In this document: positions 57,250 to 64,000 of the stretch, piece by piece
Position numbering within the stretch: the first letter of the stretch is position 1
Layout: each line of letters begins with the position of its first letter
Assembly: GCF_027579695.1 (NCBI RefSeq)
Contig: NC_083583.1
Span: forward strand, 23,209,099-23,273,098
Length of the DNA: 64,000 nucleotides
Origin: Neoarius graeffei
Taxonomy: Eukaryota > Chordata > Actinopteri > Siluriformes > Ariidae
Direction of reading: 5' to 3'
The notes under the pieces: generated by a model
Told to the model about the DNA's origin: nothing
The model's input: the letters and a program-made list of their open reading frames with translations, nothing else
The model's database searches: none
Translations under genes and position numbers: made by a program

Positions 57250-60200
57250 AGGAGAGAAGAGAAGATCCCATCTGCTGTCCTGCTGCCGGGACAGCCGCCA
57301 AATGGTCCTCCGCCAGCTCGACTGCCTGATCCAGCAACACCGGGCGGTGGCACCGGACCCACTCCGCAGTTCCTGCTGGCAAGCGAGCGACGAACTGTTC
57401 CAGCGCCACCTGGTCGATGATTCCTTCGGCGTCGCGGTTGTTGGCCCTCAGCCACTGCCAGCAGGCGTCCCGGAGCTGATGGCCAAACGCAAACGGCCGG
57501 CCGACTTCCCCCAAGCGCAGCGTGCGGAAGCGCTGGCGCTGCTGTTCTGGAGTGCGCCCTACGCGCTGGAGGACAGCCCGGCGGAGGTCCACATAGGCCA
57601 GCCGGCGGTCGGCGCGGAGCTGTAGCGCGGCCAGCTGTGCTTCTCCCGTGAGCAGGGGGAGGAGGCGCGCCGCGCACTGCTTCATCGGCCACCCCGAGGC
57701 TTCGGCGACTTGCTCAAAGAGCATGGTGAACGCCTCGGGGTCGTCCTGCGGGCCCATCTTGGTTACGGTGAGGGGAGACGGGCCCGCGATAGGAGCGCTG
57801 GTGGACCCTGCCGACGTGAGGAGGTGCCGGGACGCCTGTCGATCTTCTTGCTGGGCCAACACCAGGGCCTTGAACCGCTGTTCCTGCTCCTTTCGGAGGG
57901 TGAGTAGCACCTGGTGCTGGCTTTGCTGGGCCGTGGCAAGGGCGTGGACCAGTTCAGCGAACGGGGAGGACTCCATGGGGCTGTGAGGCTGCTGTGCTCC
58001 AGATCCCGGGTTTCAGCACCACTGTAGTGGTTCAATACTGGTGGGTGGAGCACAGAGGACGGCAGGACAGAGATCAGGTCCCACTTAGCATTTATTGTCA
58101 CACTTTTCAGTCTAACAATTTACTCAAACAGACACACACACATGACGAGTGTCTCGTTCAGGGTTGAGCTCCTCTGCTGTCTGCTCTCCCTCCTTATATA
58201 GGGCGCGGTCACTGAGAAGACACACAAACACAGGTTAATTGCTCTCAGGTGTAGTGATTCTGCCACTCACCTTCCCTGACTCCGCCCTCCTGTCACAGAC
58301 CGGCGCTTGACCACACCCCCGCTGCCACAGAATGTTAACCCATTCTTGTCTAATGTAGGATTCTAGTTGCTCAACTGTCTTAGGTATTTTTTTGTCGTAT
58401 CTTCCGTTTTATGATGCACCAAATGTTTTCTATGGGTGAAAGATCTGGACTGCAGGCTGGCCAGTTCAGTACCCGGACCCTTCTTCTATGCAGCCATGAT
58501 GCTGTAATTGATGCAGTATGTGGTTTGGCATTGTCACGTTAGAAAATGCAAGGTCTTCCCTGAAAGAGACGTCGTCTGGATGGGAGCATATGTTGCTCTC
58601 AAACCTGGATATACCTTTCAGCATTGATGGTGTCTTTCCAGATGTGTAAGCTGCCCATGCCACACACACTAATGCAACCCCATACCATCAGAGATGCAGG
58701 CTTCTGAACTGAGCGCTGATAACTTGGGTCATCCTTCTCCTCTTTAGTCCGAATGACATGGCGTCCCTGATTTCCATAAAAAACTTCAATTTTGATTCGT
58801 CTGACCACAGAACAGTTTTCCACTTTGCCACAGTCCATTTAAACAAGCCTTGGCCCAGAGAAGACATCTGCGCTTCTGGATCATGTTTAGATACGGCTTC
58901 TTCTTTGAACTATAGAGTTTTAGCTGGCAACGGCGGATGGCACGGTGAATTGTGTTCACAGATAATGTTCTCTGGAAATATTCCTGAGCCCATTTTGTGA
59001 TTTCCAGTACAGAAGCATGCCTGTATGTGATGCAGTGCCGTCTAAGGGCCCGAAGATCATGGGCACCCAGTATGGTTTTCTGGCCTTGACCTTTACGCAC
59101 AGAGATTCTTCCAGATTCTCTGAATCTTTTGATGATGATACGCACTGTAGATGATATGTTCAAATCTGTATTGTCCTTGGTGGACAATAAAGATTTATTC
59201 TATTCTATTCTCTTTGCAATTTTACACTGTCAAACTCCTTTCTGATATTGCTCCACTATTTGTCAGTGCAGAATTAGGGGGATTGGTGATCCTCTTCCCA
59301 TCTTTACTTCTGAGAGCCACTGCCACTCCAAGATGCTCTTTTTATACCCAGTCATGTTAATGACCTATTCCCAATTGACCTAATGAGTTGCAATTTGGTC
59401 CTCCAGCTGTTCCTTTTTTGTACCTTTAACTTTTCCAGCCTCTTATTGCCCCTGTCCCAACTTTTTTGAGATGTGTTGCTGTCATGAAATTTCAAATGAG
59501 CCAATATTTGGCATGAAATTTCAAAATGTCTCACTTTCAACATTTGATATGTTGTCTATGTTCTTTTGTGAATACAATATCAGTTTTTGAGATTTGTAAA
59601 TTATTGCATTCCATTTTTTTTACAATTTGTACTTTGTCCCAACTTTTTTGGAATCGGGGTTGTAAAATATTTAACATTGTGCTCAGTGATTTTGCATTAA
59701 AACACGTTTTTACTTTATTAGAGTCTGCAGTCTCTGTGTACCAGCAGAAACTCAAATCCAACCTGAGAGAGAAGTTGAAAAGCATTAACGAAGGAATCTC
59801 ACAGCATGGAAGCTCAACACTTCTGACTGAGATCAACACAGAGCTCTACATCACAGAGGGTTGGAGTGGAAACGTCAATAAGGAACATGAGGGGAGACAG
59901 ATTGAGACGGCATCCAGGAGACCAGCAACACAGGAGACACCCATCAAATATAAGAATCTCTTTAAAGACACATCCATCAGAAGTGTGCTGACTAAAGGAG
60001 TTGCTGGAATTGGAAAAACAGTCTCTGTGCAGAAGTTCATTCTGGACTGGACGGAAGGAAAAACAAATCAGGACATCACCTTCATGTTTCCACTTCCCTT
60101 TAGAGAGCTGAATCTGATGAAGGATAGAAATCTCAGTCTGATGAATCTTCTTCACCACTTTTTCCCAGAAATGAAAGAATTACAATTAATAGACTGTGAT

Positions 60201-61489
60201 AATAATAAAGTCCTGTTGATCTTTGATGGTCTGGATGAGTATCGACTTCCTCTAAATTTCCAGAACAATGAGAGATTGTGTGATGTGACAGAGTCAGCCT
60301 CAGTGGATGTGCTGCTGACAAACCTCATCAAGAGGAACCTGCTTCCCTCTGCTCTTCTCTGGATAACCTCTCAACCAGGAGCAGCCAATCAGATCCCTCG
60401 TGAGTGTGTAGATCAGGTAACAGAGATACAAGGGTTCAGTGATCCTCAGAAAGAGGAATACTTCAGGAAGAGGATCAGTGATCAGAGCCTGGCCAATAAA
60501 ATCATCACACACATGAAGTCTTCAAGAAGCCTCTACATCATGTGCCATATCCCAGTCTTCTGCTGGATCTCAGCCACTGTTCTCGAGAGACTGTTGGGTG
60601 AAGCAGAGAGTGAAGAGGTCCCCAAGACTCTGACTCAAATGTTCACACACTTCCTGATCTTTCAAATCAAACACAAGAACCAAAAGTACCATCAGAAACG
60701 CGACCCTGATCCTCAGCAGATCAGAGAGAGTATCCTGGCACTGGGAAAACTGGCTTTCCAACAGCTGGAGAAAGGAAATCTGATCTATGAGGAAGACCTG
60801 AGAAAGTGTGGCATTGGTGTGAGAGAAGTGTCAGTGTACTCAGGAGTGTGTACCCAAATATTCAGAGAGGAGTTTGGGCTTTACCTGGGAAAGGTGTTCA
60901 GCTTTGTACATCTGAGTGTTCAGGAGTTTTTGGCTGCTTTATATGCGCTTCTCTCCTTCAAAAGAAGTGAAACAGAACAACAAACCATTGATCGGTCTGA
61001 TCTTTTCAGCAAGACAAACATGTGTGATTTCCTCAGGAATGCAGTGAACAAGGCCTTACAGAGTGAGAATGAACACCTGGACCTGTTCCTCCGCTTCCTT
61101 CTGGGTCTCTCACTGGAGTCCAATCAGACTCTCTTACAAGACCTACTGCCCCAGAGAGTAAGCAGCTCTCATAGCAGACAGGAAACAGTTGAGTACATCA
61201 AGGAGAAGATCAGGGAGAATCCATCTCCAGAGAAATCCATCAATCTGTTCGATTGTCTGAATGAACTGAATGATCATTCTCTAGTGCAGGAAGTTCAACA
61301 TTACCTGAACAGAGGAGTGTTTGCTCCTCTCAGTGGAGTCAGTCTCTCTCCTGCTCAGTGGTCAGCTCTGGTGTTTATGTTACTGAACTCAAAAGAGGAG
61401 GTGGATGTGTTTGATTTGAGTAAAAACCACCCATCAGAGAAACATCTTCTGAAGATGCTGCCAGTGGTCAAATTCTCCAGAAAAGCTAA
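49948..61489 (+). CDS. NLRC3-like NOD-like receptor (fish FISNA-NACHT type), 7 exons, LRR part outside the window
   Basis: Exons: 49948-50000, 50432-50542, 50733-50849, 51038-51154, 51314-51371, 52774-52969 and 59722-61489. Phases agree at every junction and no internal stop occurs over 806 codons. The N-terminus [17 protein letters not shown] is followed by three copies of a short exon ([16 protein letters not shown] type), a helical death-fold-like exon, then FISNA and NACHT. NLRs are cytosolic sensors that oligomerise through NACHT with ATP, and fish have large families with these repeated N-terminal exons. Exon 2 has an A-rich rather than pyrimidine-rich acceptor and may be skipped without breaking frame. 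Introns 5 and 6 carry transposons. No LRR or B30.2 exon follows before 64000. Confidence 0.85.
50339..50668. repeat. Inverted repeat spanning NLR exon 2
   Basis: The ~85-bp segment 50339-50425, just before exon 2, is the reverse complement (with some changes) of 50585-50668 in the following intron. An example is CTGGATTATGCATATGAAGT against ACTTCATACGCATAATCCAG. It replaces the pyrimidine tract that precedes exons 3 and 4. Confidence 0.8.
50543..51154 (+). repeat. Tandem ~305-bp exon+intron duplication in the NLR gene
   Basis: Intron 50543-50732 plus exon 50733-50849 is repeated as 50850-51037 plus 51038-51154. Introns match nearly base for base and exons differ at a few positions. This is how the N-terminal peptide repeat was multiplied. 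Confidence 0.9.
51481..52488. mobile_element. DNA transposon in NLR intron 5 carrying a THAP-like exon
   Basis: Left end GCCCTGTCCACACGGCAACG. The right end reversed is GGGCTACATCCACATGACAA, continuing CGGCAACG, so they are imperfect inverted ends. A possible 3-bp duplication AAG is at 51478-51480 and 52489-52491. The right terminal repeat is repeated once more in inverted orientation at 52502-52546. A CRE-like TGACGTCA is at about 51675, and a (GA)n tract lies at about 51826-51857. The superfamily is uncertain. Confidence 0.6.
52097..52176 (+). pseudogene. THAP zinc-finger first exon within an intronic transposon
   Basis: ATG at 52097 opens [20 protein letters not shown] and HGITFHR, then the donor GTGAGA at 52177. 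M-P-x-x-C-x4-C-x-N-R...GITFHR is the N-terminal half of the C2CH THAP DNA-binding domain, including the first two zinc-binding cysteines. THAP domains occur in Kolobok and P-type transposases and in host factors. No second exon with the C and H ligands was found nearby. Upstream CGCCATATTGGATGG resembles a YY1-type promoter site. Confidence 0.6.
52774..52969 (+). CDS. NLR gene exon 6: helical (death-fold-like) domain
   Basis: Acceptor CACATCAG, donor GTAAGA, 196 nt, entering in phase 0 and leaving in phase 1. It encodes [20 protein letters not shown], then [20 protein letters not shown] and LAHTLHN. Amphipathic helices of this kind precede FISNA in fish NLRC proteins and are usually described as a Pyrin/death-fold-like effector segment. 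The single leftover base joins the first two bases of the NACHT exon to make Lys. Confidence 0.85.
53453..53759 (-). repeat. 3' LTR of the Gmr1-like retrotransposon
   Basis: 307 bp, TGTAGTGG...CTGCCACA. It differs from the other LTR at 6 positions by my count (about 2%). On the minus strand it has a TATA box (TATATAAGG, about 53632-53640) and a poly(A) signal AATAAA (53521-53526). The purine-rich GGCGGTGGGGGTA adjoining it at 53760-53772 is the likely polypurine tract. Confidence 0.93.
53665..57204 (-). CDS. pol: Gmr1-like pol polyprotein, 1179 codons, integrase defective
   Basis: Zinc knuckle [14 protein letters not shown] at residues 58-71 and protease VDSGCNQTS near 112. The integrase HHCC finger has H316, H323, C350 and C353, and its core aspartates are D385 (GMDLVGPL) and D444 (LTDQGTTF). 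The chain passes from Ile-Arg-Thr (468) straight to Leu-Lys-Asn, so the segment that should carry the third catalytic residue is missing. A KWQGPFEV motif follows. The reverse transcriptase active site YLDD is near 865, and RNase H (LQTDASDRG) near 1010. After VVHRPG the frame shifts, and the last ~55 residues run out of frame into the LTR. The start used is only the first ATG of the open frame; the true protein probably continues from gag. Confidence 0.88.
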   Translation of the reverse strand: MSRPCPIPPQRRQGPAPPQPARCTRGALPFLPSVSVSPPPQVSEPQITGAEGKPGPVCWRCGELGHLQQQCTAMEVGEVVRIPDAPEAAPDRARAYRIPVSIQGATYQALVDSGCNQTSIRQSLVQNEALGGAQGVKVLCVHGDVHRYPLVSVHIIFRGEKFIVKVAVNPRLTHSLILGTDWPGFRGLMTRLVKSGSCHLTGGGSGVALAGAAVAEPSTSSPRQSEEPPAPPLSIGESLSDFPLEQSRDETLRHAFDQVRVIDGQTLQPNATPSFPYFTIMKDRLYRVTQDTQTKERVTQLLIPKSRRELVFQVAHFNPMAGHLGQDKTLARIMARFYWPGIRGDVRRWCTACRECQLVNPAAIPKAPLRPLPLIETPFERIGMDLVGPLDRSARGYRFILVLVDYATRYPEAVPLRNISARSIAEALFRVISRVGIPKEILTDQGTTFMSRTLRELYGLLGIKPIRTLKNIIKKFVSEDARNWDKWLEPLLFSVREVPQASTGFSPFELLYGHKLRGILDVLRENWEEGPSQSKNEIQYVMDLSTKLHTLTHLTQENLRQAQERQTRLYNKGTRLREFTPGDKVLVLLPASSSKLIAKWQGPFEVTRLVKDVDYEVRRMDRGGALQIYHLNLLKLWNEEVPVVLVSVVPEKAELGLEVQKGTLASRTSPVPCGDHLSPTQLTEVAQLQTEFSDVFSPLPGRANLIEHHIETPPGVVVHSRPYRLPEHKKKVVREELQTMLEMGIVEESHSDWSSPVVLVPKVDGSVRFCVDYRKVNAVSKFDAYPMPRIDELLDRLGTARFYSTLDLTKGYWQIPLTPLKTAFSTPFGLHQFVTLPFGLFGAPATFQQLMDQVLRPHATYAAAYLDDIIIYSNDWPRHLEHLRAVLRSLRRAGLTANPKKCAIGRMEVRYLGFHLGNGQVRPQINKTAAIAACPRPKTKKGVRQFLGLAGCYHRFIPNYSDVTSPLTDLTKKGAPDPVQWTEQCQWAFSEVKAALCGGPLLHSPDFSLPFVLQTDASDRGLGAVLSQEVEGEDRPVLYISRKLSVREGRYSTIEKECLAIKWAVLALRYYLLGCPFTLCSDHAPLQWLHRMKDANARITRWYLALQPFNFKVVHRPGRRWSWRTSSPVGGESAAGRTATRPESGGGGMWQQGRGQAPVCDRRAESGKVSGRITTPESN
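57074..57976 (-). CDS. gag: Gmr1-like gag with SCAN-like capsid region
   Basis: Starts [20 protein letters not shown] shortly after the primer site. A helical region [20 protein letters not shown]...RFRTLRLG...LEQFVARLP resembles the SCAN domain, which is thought to descend from Gmr1-like capsids. The frame then runs through an (AG)n tract (57218-57244) that reads as SLSLSL. Beyond it the frame leaves pol, which lies one frame away and overlaps by 131 nt. A change in tract length is the simplest cause of the break between gag and the zinc knuckle. Confidence 0.85.
57218..57244. repeat. (AG)n tract at the gag-pol frame break
   Basis: A dinucleotide run inside coding sequence, followed by further AG-rich sequence to 57265. 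It lies between the SCAN-like part and the zinc knuckle. Confidence 0.95.
58002..58021 (-). other. Primer binding site, tRNA-Phe type
   Basis: The minus strand reads TGGTGCTGAAACCCGGGATC one base inside the 5' LTR. It is complementary to the 3' end of vertebrate tRNA-Phe with CCA, with one mismatch by my recollection of that tRNA. Confidence 0.75.
58023..58329 (-). repeat. 5' LTR of the Gmr1-like retrotransposon
   Basis: 307 bp. TATA box at about 58192-58200 and AATAAA at 58091-58096 on the minus strand, TG...CA ends. It drives minus-strand transcription, opposite to the NLR gene. Confidence 0.93.
59165..59212. mobile_element. Micro-insertion with (ATTCT)n tail in the Tc1-like element
   Basis: Compared with the copy at 20531-22149, about 48 extra bases are present: CTTGGTGGACAATAAAGATT followed by TATTCTATTCTATTCT. 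This looks like an extremely 5'-truncated LINE 3' end. Confidence 0.6.
59722..61489 (+). CDS. NLR gene exon 7: FISNA and NACHT domains
   Basis: 1768-nt exon, the usual size of the fish FISNA-NACHT exon. The acceptor is TTTATTAG and the donor GTAAGT at 61490. FISNA spans the first ~70 residues ([35 protein letters not shown]). Walker A GVAGIGKT is at about residue 310 of the protein and Walker [12 protein letters not shown] at about 383. The winged-helix-type motif [19 protein letters not shown] lies near 60900-60955. All ATP-binding motifs are intact. The exon ends at VVKFSRKA, the normal junction to the LRR exons. Confidence 0.93.
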
Positions 61490-61958
61490 GTAAGTAATTT
61501 CACAATTGTTTCATAAATGTAGTTTGTTATTTTATATTAACACCAATTACACTGCACTGATTAGTATCATGTTTATCATTAATTACAATAATCATCCATC
61601 CATCTATTTTCTATATTGCATATCTGTCAAGGTCATGGAGGAATCTGGAGCCAATCCCAGTTAATTTAAAGGTCATAGGCAACGGTTTTCAATTTATGCA
61701 CATTTAAAACTTTATATGTTAAAAAGCCCTCTGTAATTTTCTTCTGGTCCCAAGAAGTATTGTTAATAAGTAATAATTAAAATAAAGTTAGCGCAGATCA
61801 TGGCGAATTTCTGTTTGGCTATTTTCGTGACCACTCGGTGCGTGACGTCATTTAAGACAAACAAACCGCTTGAGTTGAGTCCACTTCCATGTATTTTCAT
61901 TGCCGTTTGGCTTGAGTGCAGATGTGCGTTCAGGACCCCCCCAAAAAAAAAAAAAAAC

Positions 61959-62030
61959 ATGCCTTATTGTTGTGCAGTTACCTGTAACAGTGGGACTGGT
62001 TCAGGAAGAAGGTTTTACCTTTTTCTGAGA
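61959..62030 (+). pseudogene. THAP-like zinc-finger start in the Kolobok-like element
   Basis: MPYCCAVTCNSGTGSGRRFY follows an A-run. M-P-x-x-C-A-V-x-C-x-(N) and a later (F/Y)-like position match the start of THAP domains. Then the sequence enters the GA-rich tandem repeat, so the finger is not completed. Confidence 0.5.
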
Positions 62031-62265
62031 GAGGAGAAGAGGCAAAGAGAGAGGATTGGCTTTTTCCAGAAGAGGAGAAGAGGTGGAACGAGAGGGTTGA
62101 TTTTTTTCTGAAAAAGGAGAAGAGGCGGAGCAAGAGGGTTGGCTTTTTCCGTAAAAGGAGACGAGGCAGAGAGAGTGGATTGTGCGCGTGAAGCCAGAGG
62201 GTTGGGGGTTTTTTTCCGGAAGAGGAGACGAGGCGGAGAGAGTGGATTGTGCACATGAAACAAAA
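62023..62265 (+). repeat. GA-rich tandem repeat in the Kolobok-like element
   Basis: About five degenerate units of 40-55 bp with GAGGAGAAGAGGC, GAGAGGATTGGC and TTTTTCC/TTTTTCTG phrases. Confidence 0.8.
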
Positions 62266-63091
62266 TCAAGCAGTCAAAGAAGAAACGACCCAGCAATGCT
62301 CAAGCAAAAAGGAGAAGGTTGGAGGTTACTTTTGCTTGCAGTTGACAAGTCAAGAATCCCGAGGGATCCTGTACAATCATTATGGAAAAAATGAGAAAGG
62401 GATATTTCCTCGCTTAGAGTAGGCTATAAATAGTATAATGCCCCAGATGGCAGGCTAATGTGGCCTACCGGCGCACTATCAAGTAATTGTTACCTATATC
62501 CACTAGGGAGGGCGGTTTAATTATTCTTCAAAAGGGCTCTTATTTAGTATTACAACGAAAGTAGGAATTTATCATAACTACCAGGATAAATCGTTTGGGC
62601 GTGAGTCTTGTTGAGGTCCGGGGTCACCGCGATCAGAGTTGGCCGAGTCGCCGTTCGATTCCGAGGCCGCACAGTCAAACCAGTGAGCCACATTCACTGA
62701 TTACTTCGCAACGACCATAGGTTCATACATATATGGTTTCACCTCTTGATATTCAATTTGGAGAGTTCCTACTTCAAAATCACTACCGCTTTCAGACATT
62801 TTGAACAACCTCTCACGACCACGTGTGCTTGGTTCGCAGGTAAACACAGAACTGCTCCCAGTCTGTTTGGCTTAAATGATGCCACGACGACAGTCCCCTG
62901 GCGGTGAAAGTGCCCATAAGTGAGATGTAAATATCCTTCGGAAATTGGGGAAAACAGTATATTTTAACCGTTTTATTCAATTTTAGGGTGCAAATTAGAC
63001 ACTAGGAAGACTGAATTCACTTTTTGGGTCTTTCTTCTCGACAATAAAACTTGATATTCTACGTTTCACCTTCGACCATTGCCTATGACCT
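62266..63091. other. Interior of the Kolobok-like element
   Basis: No transposase core is found. The segment at about 62580-62700 contains a GAGGTCCGGGGTCACC motif of no assigned role. Confidence 0.4.
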
Positions 63092-63382
63092 TTAAGGTGG
63101 GAGGCGGGGTTCACTCTGCGCAGGTCACTAATCTATCACAGGGCTACACAGAGATAAACAGCTATCACACTCACATTCACACCTATGGAGGATTTAGAGT
63201 AGCCAGTTTACCTGATGCACATGTCTTTGGACTGTCAGAGGAAACCCACACAGACATGGGGAGAGTATGCAAGCTCCACACAGGTTCAAACCCAGACCCT
63301 TTTTGCTTTGAGGTGACAATGATAACCACTGCACCACCCTGCCGCCCCTTACTCTAATCAGTTCACTCTTATTCTGTATGTA

Positions 63383-63540
63383 CAGTGGATACAAGTGTAC
63401 ACACCCCATTAAAATGATAAGTTTTGAAATTATATATCATGATCTCAGGTTTTTCTGATGTGTAAAAAAAAAAGATCATGATATATAATTTCAAAACTTA
63501 TCATTTTAATGGGGTGTGTACACTTTTTATATCTACTGTA
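63383..63540. mobile_element. Palindromic Tc1-derived MITE
   Basis: About 75-bp arms start CAGTGGATACAAGTGTACAC and mirror at GTGTGTACACTTTTTATATC TACTG. They share the middle ATCATGATATATAATTTC. TA flanks are present at both sides. The ends match the Tc1-like family at 31092 and 43339 (AAAAGTGTACACA). Confidence 0.85.
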
Positions 63541-63675
63541 AGAAGAATGAAGGAGTTTGTTGAGAGCACCAGTACATACATGGCTATTTTTTTCTCTTTG
63601 GTGAGGTTTTTTTTTTCTCCCTACTCACCTTTGTATTTTTAAATACCAAATCTAATTACTGAGGGAAAATAAGAT

Positions 63676-64000
63676 TGTCACAACCCAAAGGCCACGGAAA
63701 CAGATAGGACCCAATATGCAACTATAGGAAATGAGAGGAAACATACCTGAGTTGTTGATTTGTGAGACAGGCAGACAGGTGACAGGCGCAGCAGCACAAT
63801 ACAAGACCAATTTAGGAATATCCCGGAAGACGGTGTTCAGTCCCAAAAATTAGCAAGAAAAATTGTAAACCCAAAAACACAAAGTCCGAAGCCAAGACAT
63901 AATGAAAGGTCCCAATCCAAAAACGTAAACAAAGTCCGAAGCCAAAGTCACAAAATGGCAGGCAAAAATCGTAATCCAAAACCGGAAACAAAGTCAAGGA
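63676..64000. repeat. LTR-like repeat, cut by the window end
   Basis: Begins TGTCACAACCCAAAGGCCAC and continues with short repeated phrases such as AAACAAAGTC, CGAAGCCAA and GTAATCCAAAA, typical of some fish LTRs. The other boundary is outside the window. Confidence 0.4.

Larger units (their letters stand above)
53453..58329 (-). mobile_element. Ty3/gypsy LTR retrotransposon, Gmr1-like (integrase before reverse transcriptase)
   Basis: A 4877-bp element with two 307-bp LTRs, a 5-bp target duplication GAATG (53448-53452 and 58330-58334), gag and pol. Removing it restores the host Tc1-like sequence exactly. Domain order in pol is zinc knuckle, protease, integrase, reverse transcriptase, RNase H. 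Integrase upstream of RT is the reverse of usual Ty3/gypsy order and is known from the Gmr1 group of vertebrate elements. GC content is far above the flanking DNA. It is likely inactive because the integrase core is incomplete and frames are broken. Confidence 0.92.
53142..59662 (-). mobile_element. Tc1-like transposon (CAACCCCGATTCC family) in NLR intron 6, split by an LTR retrotransposon
   Basis: The ends mirror those at 20531-22149. TA flanks are at 53140-53141 and 59663-59664. The minus-strand transposase is degenerate: [20 protein letters not shown] near 59120 and shifted [17 protein letters not shown] near 58790. The C-terminal part lies on the far side of the retrotransposon (53340-53450). 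A ~48-bp foreign piece sits at 59165-59212. Confidence 0.93.
61670..63091. mobile_element. Kolobok-like transposon with a THAP-like exon
   Basis: Inverted ends AGGTCATAGGCAACGG and, reversed, AGGTCATAGGCAATGG. Flanked by TTAA at 61666-61669 and 63092-63095. TTAA targets plus a THAP finger fit Kolobok, whose transposases contain THAP domains. At 1422 bp, without a transposase core, it is non-autonomous. Confidence 0.75.
61600..63349 (-). mobile_element. tRNA-derived SINE (diverged) split by a Kolobok-like element
   Basis: Minus SINE with tail CCATCCATC at 61600 and head near 63349. The body is interrupted at 61670-63091. Aligning the two halves to other SINEs leaves no missing or extra base at the join apart from the duplicated TTAA. 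Confidence 0.8.

Noticed and set aside
61490-64000. LRR or B30.2 exons of the NLR gene
   Set aside because: No LxxLxLxxN-type repeats or SPRY motifs with splice sites appear before the window ends; the stretch is SINE, Kolobok-like and MITE sequence.

Overview
The window looks like teleost fish nuclear DNA. It has low-density spliced genes with vertebrate exon structure, a fish-type NLR gene (FISNA-NACHT preceded by short repeated N-terminal exons), dispersed tRNA-derived SINEs, and very many cut-and-paste transposons, mainly Tc1-like with hAT-, Kolobok-, PIF/Harbinger- and CACTA-like non-autonomous elements. The species cannot be fixed from sequence alone. Nothing bacterial or phage-like is present, and there is no CRISPR array.

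Host genes. (1) 8089-8301 (-): a first coding exon with signal peptide and the start of a nidogen-like N-terminal domain, behind a CpG/GC-box-rich promoter. (2) 32750-34417 (-) and 44995-46638 (-): two copies of the last two coding exons (8 and 9) of an HPRT-type phosphoribosyltransferase, inside a ~7 kb direct segmental duplication (27.83-34.78 kb and 38.21-47.02 kb). (3) 49948-61489 (+): an NLRC3-like gene whose seven exons keep one open reading frame of 806 codons. Its LRR exons are not in the window.

Layout. 0-2 kb: a nest of a Kolobok-like element containing a SINE that contains a Harbinger-like element, each with its own target duplication. 2-8.5 kb: a Tc1-like relic, a head-to-head SINE pair and the nidogen-like exon. 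8.5-13.1 kb: SINEs with a hAT MITE, a Tc1-like element split by a 657-bp MITE, and a second, inverted copy of that MITE. 13.3-23.3 kb: SINEs, Tc1-like elements, a piggyBac-like element, and a Rex3/RTE-like LINE fragment interrupted by a 204-bp near-perfect palindrome. 23.9-27.8 kb: a 2.3-kb minisatellite with a hAT element inside it. 27.8-47 kb: the HPRT duplication, each copy carrying the same Tc1+LINE nest, with a hAT insertion in only one copy. 47-49.9 kb: a Tc1-like copy with two nonsense changes, then sparse sequence. 49.9-61.5 kb: the NLR gene, with a THAP-exon-bearing element in intron 5 and a Ty3/gypsy LTR retrotransposon inside a Tc1-like element in intron 6. 61.6-63.1 kb: a Kolobok-like element with a THAP-like exon, inside a SINE. 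63.4-63.5 kb: a palindromic Tc1-derived MITE.

How it fits together. The host genes show no sign of forming one pathway. The informative feature is the layering: many insertions keep exact target duplications, so their order can be read directly. The most distinctive element is the LTR retrotransposon at 53453-58329. Its integrase lies upstream of the reverse transcriptase (Gmr1-like order), its gag resembles a SCAN domain, its primer site matches tRNA-Phe, and its integrase has lost the segment with the third catalytic residue.
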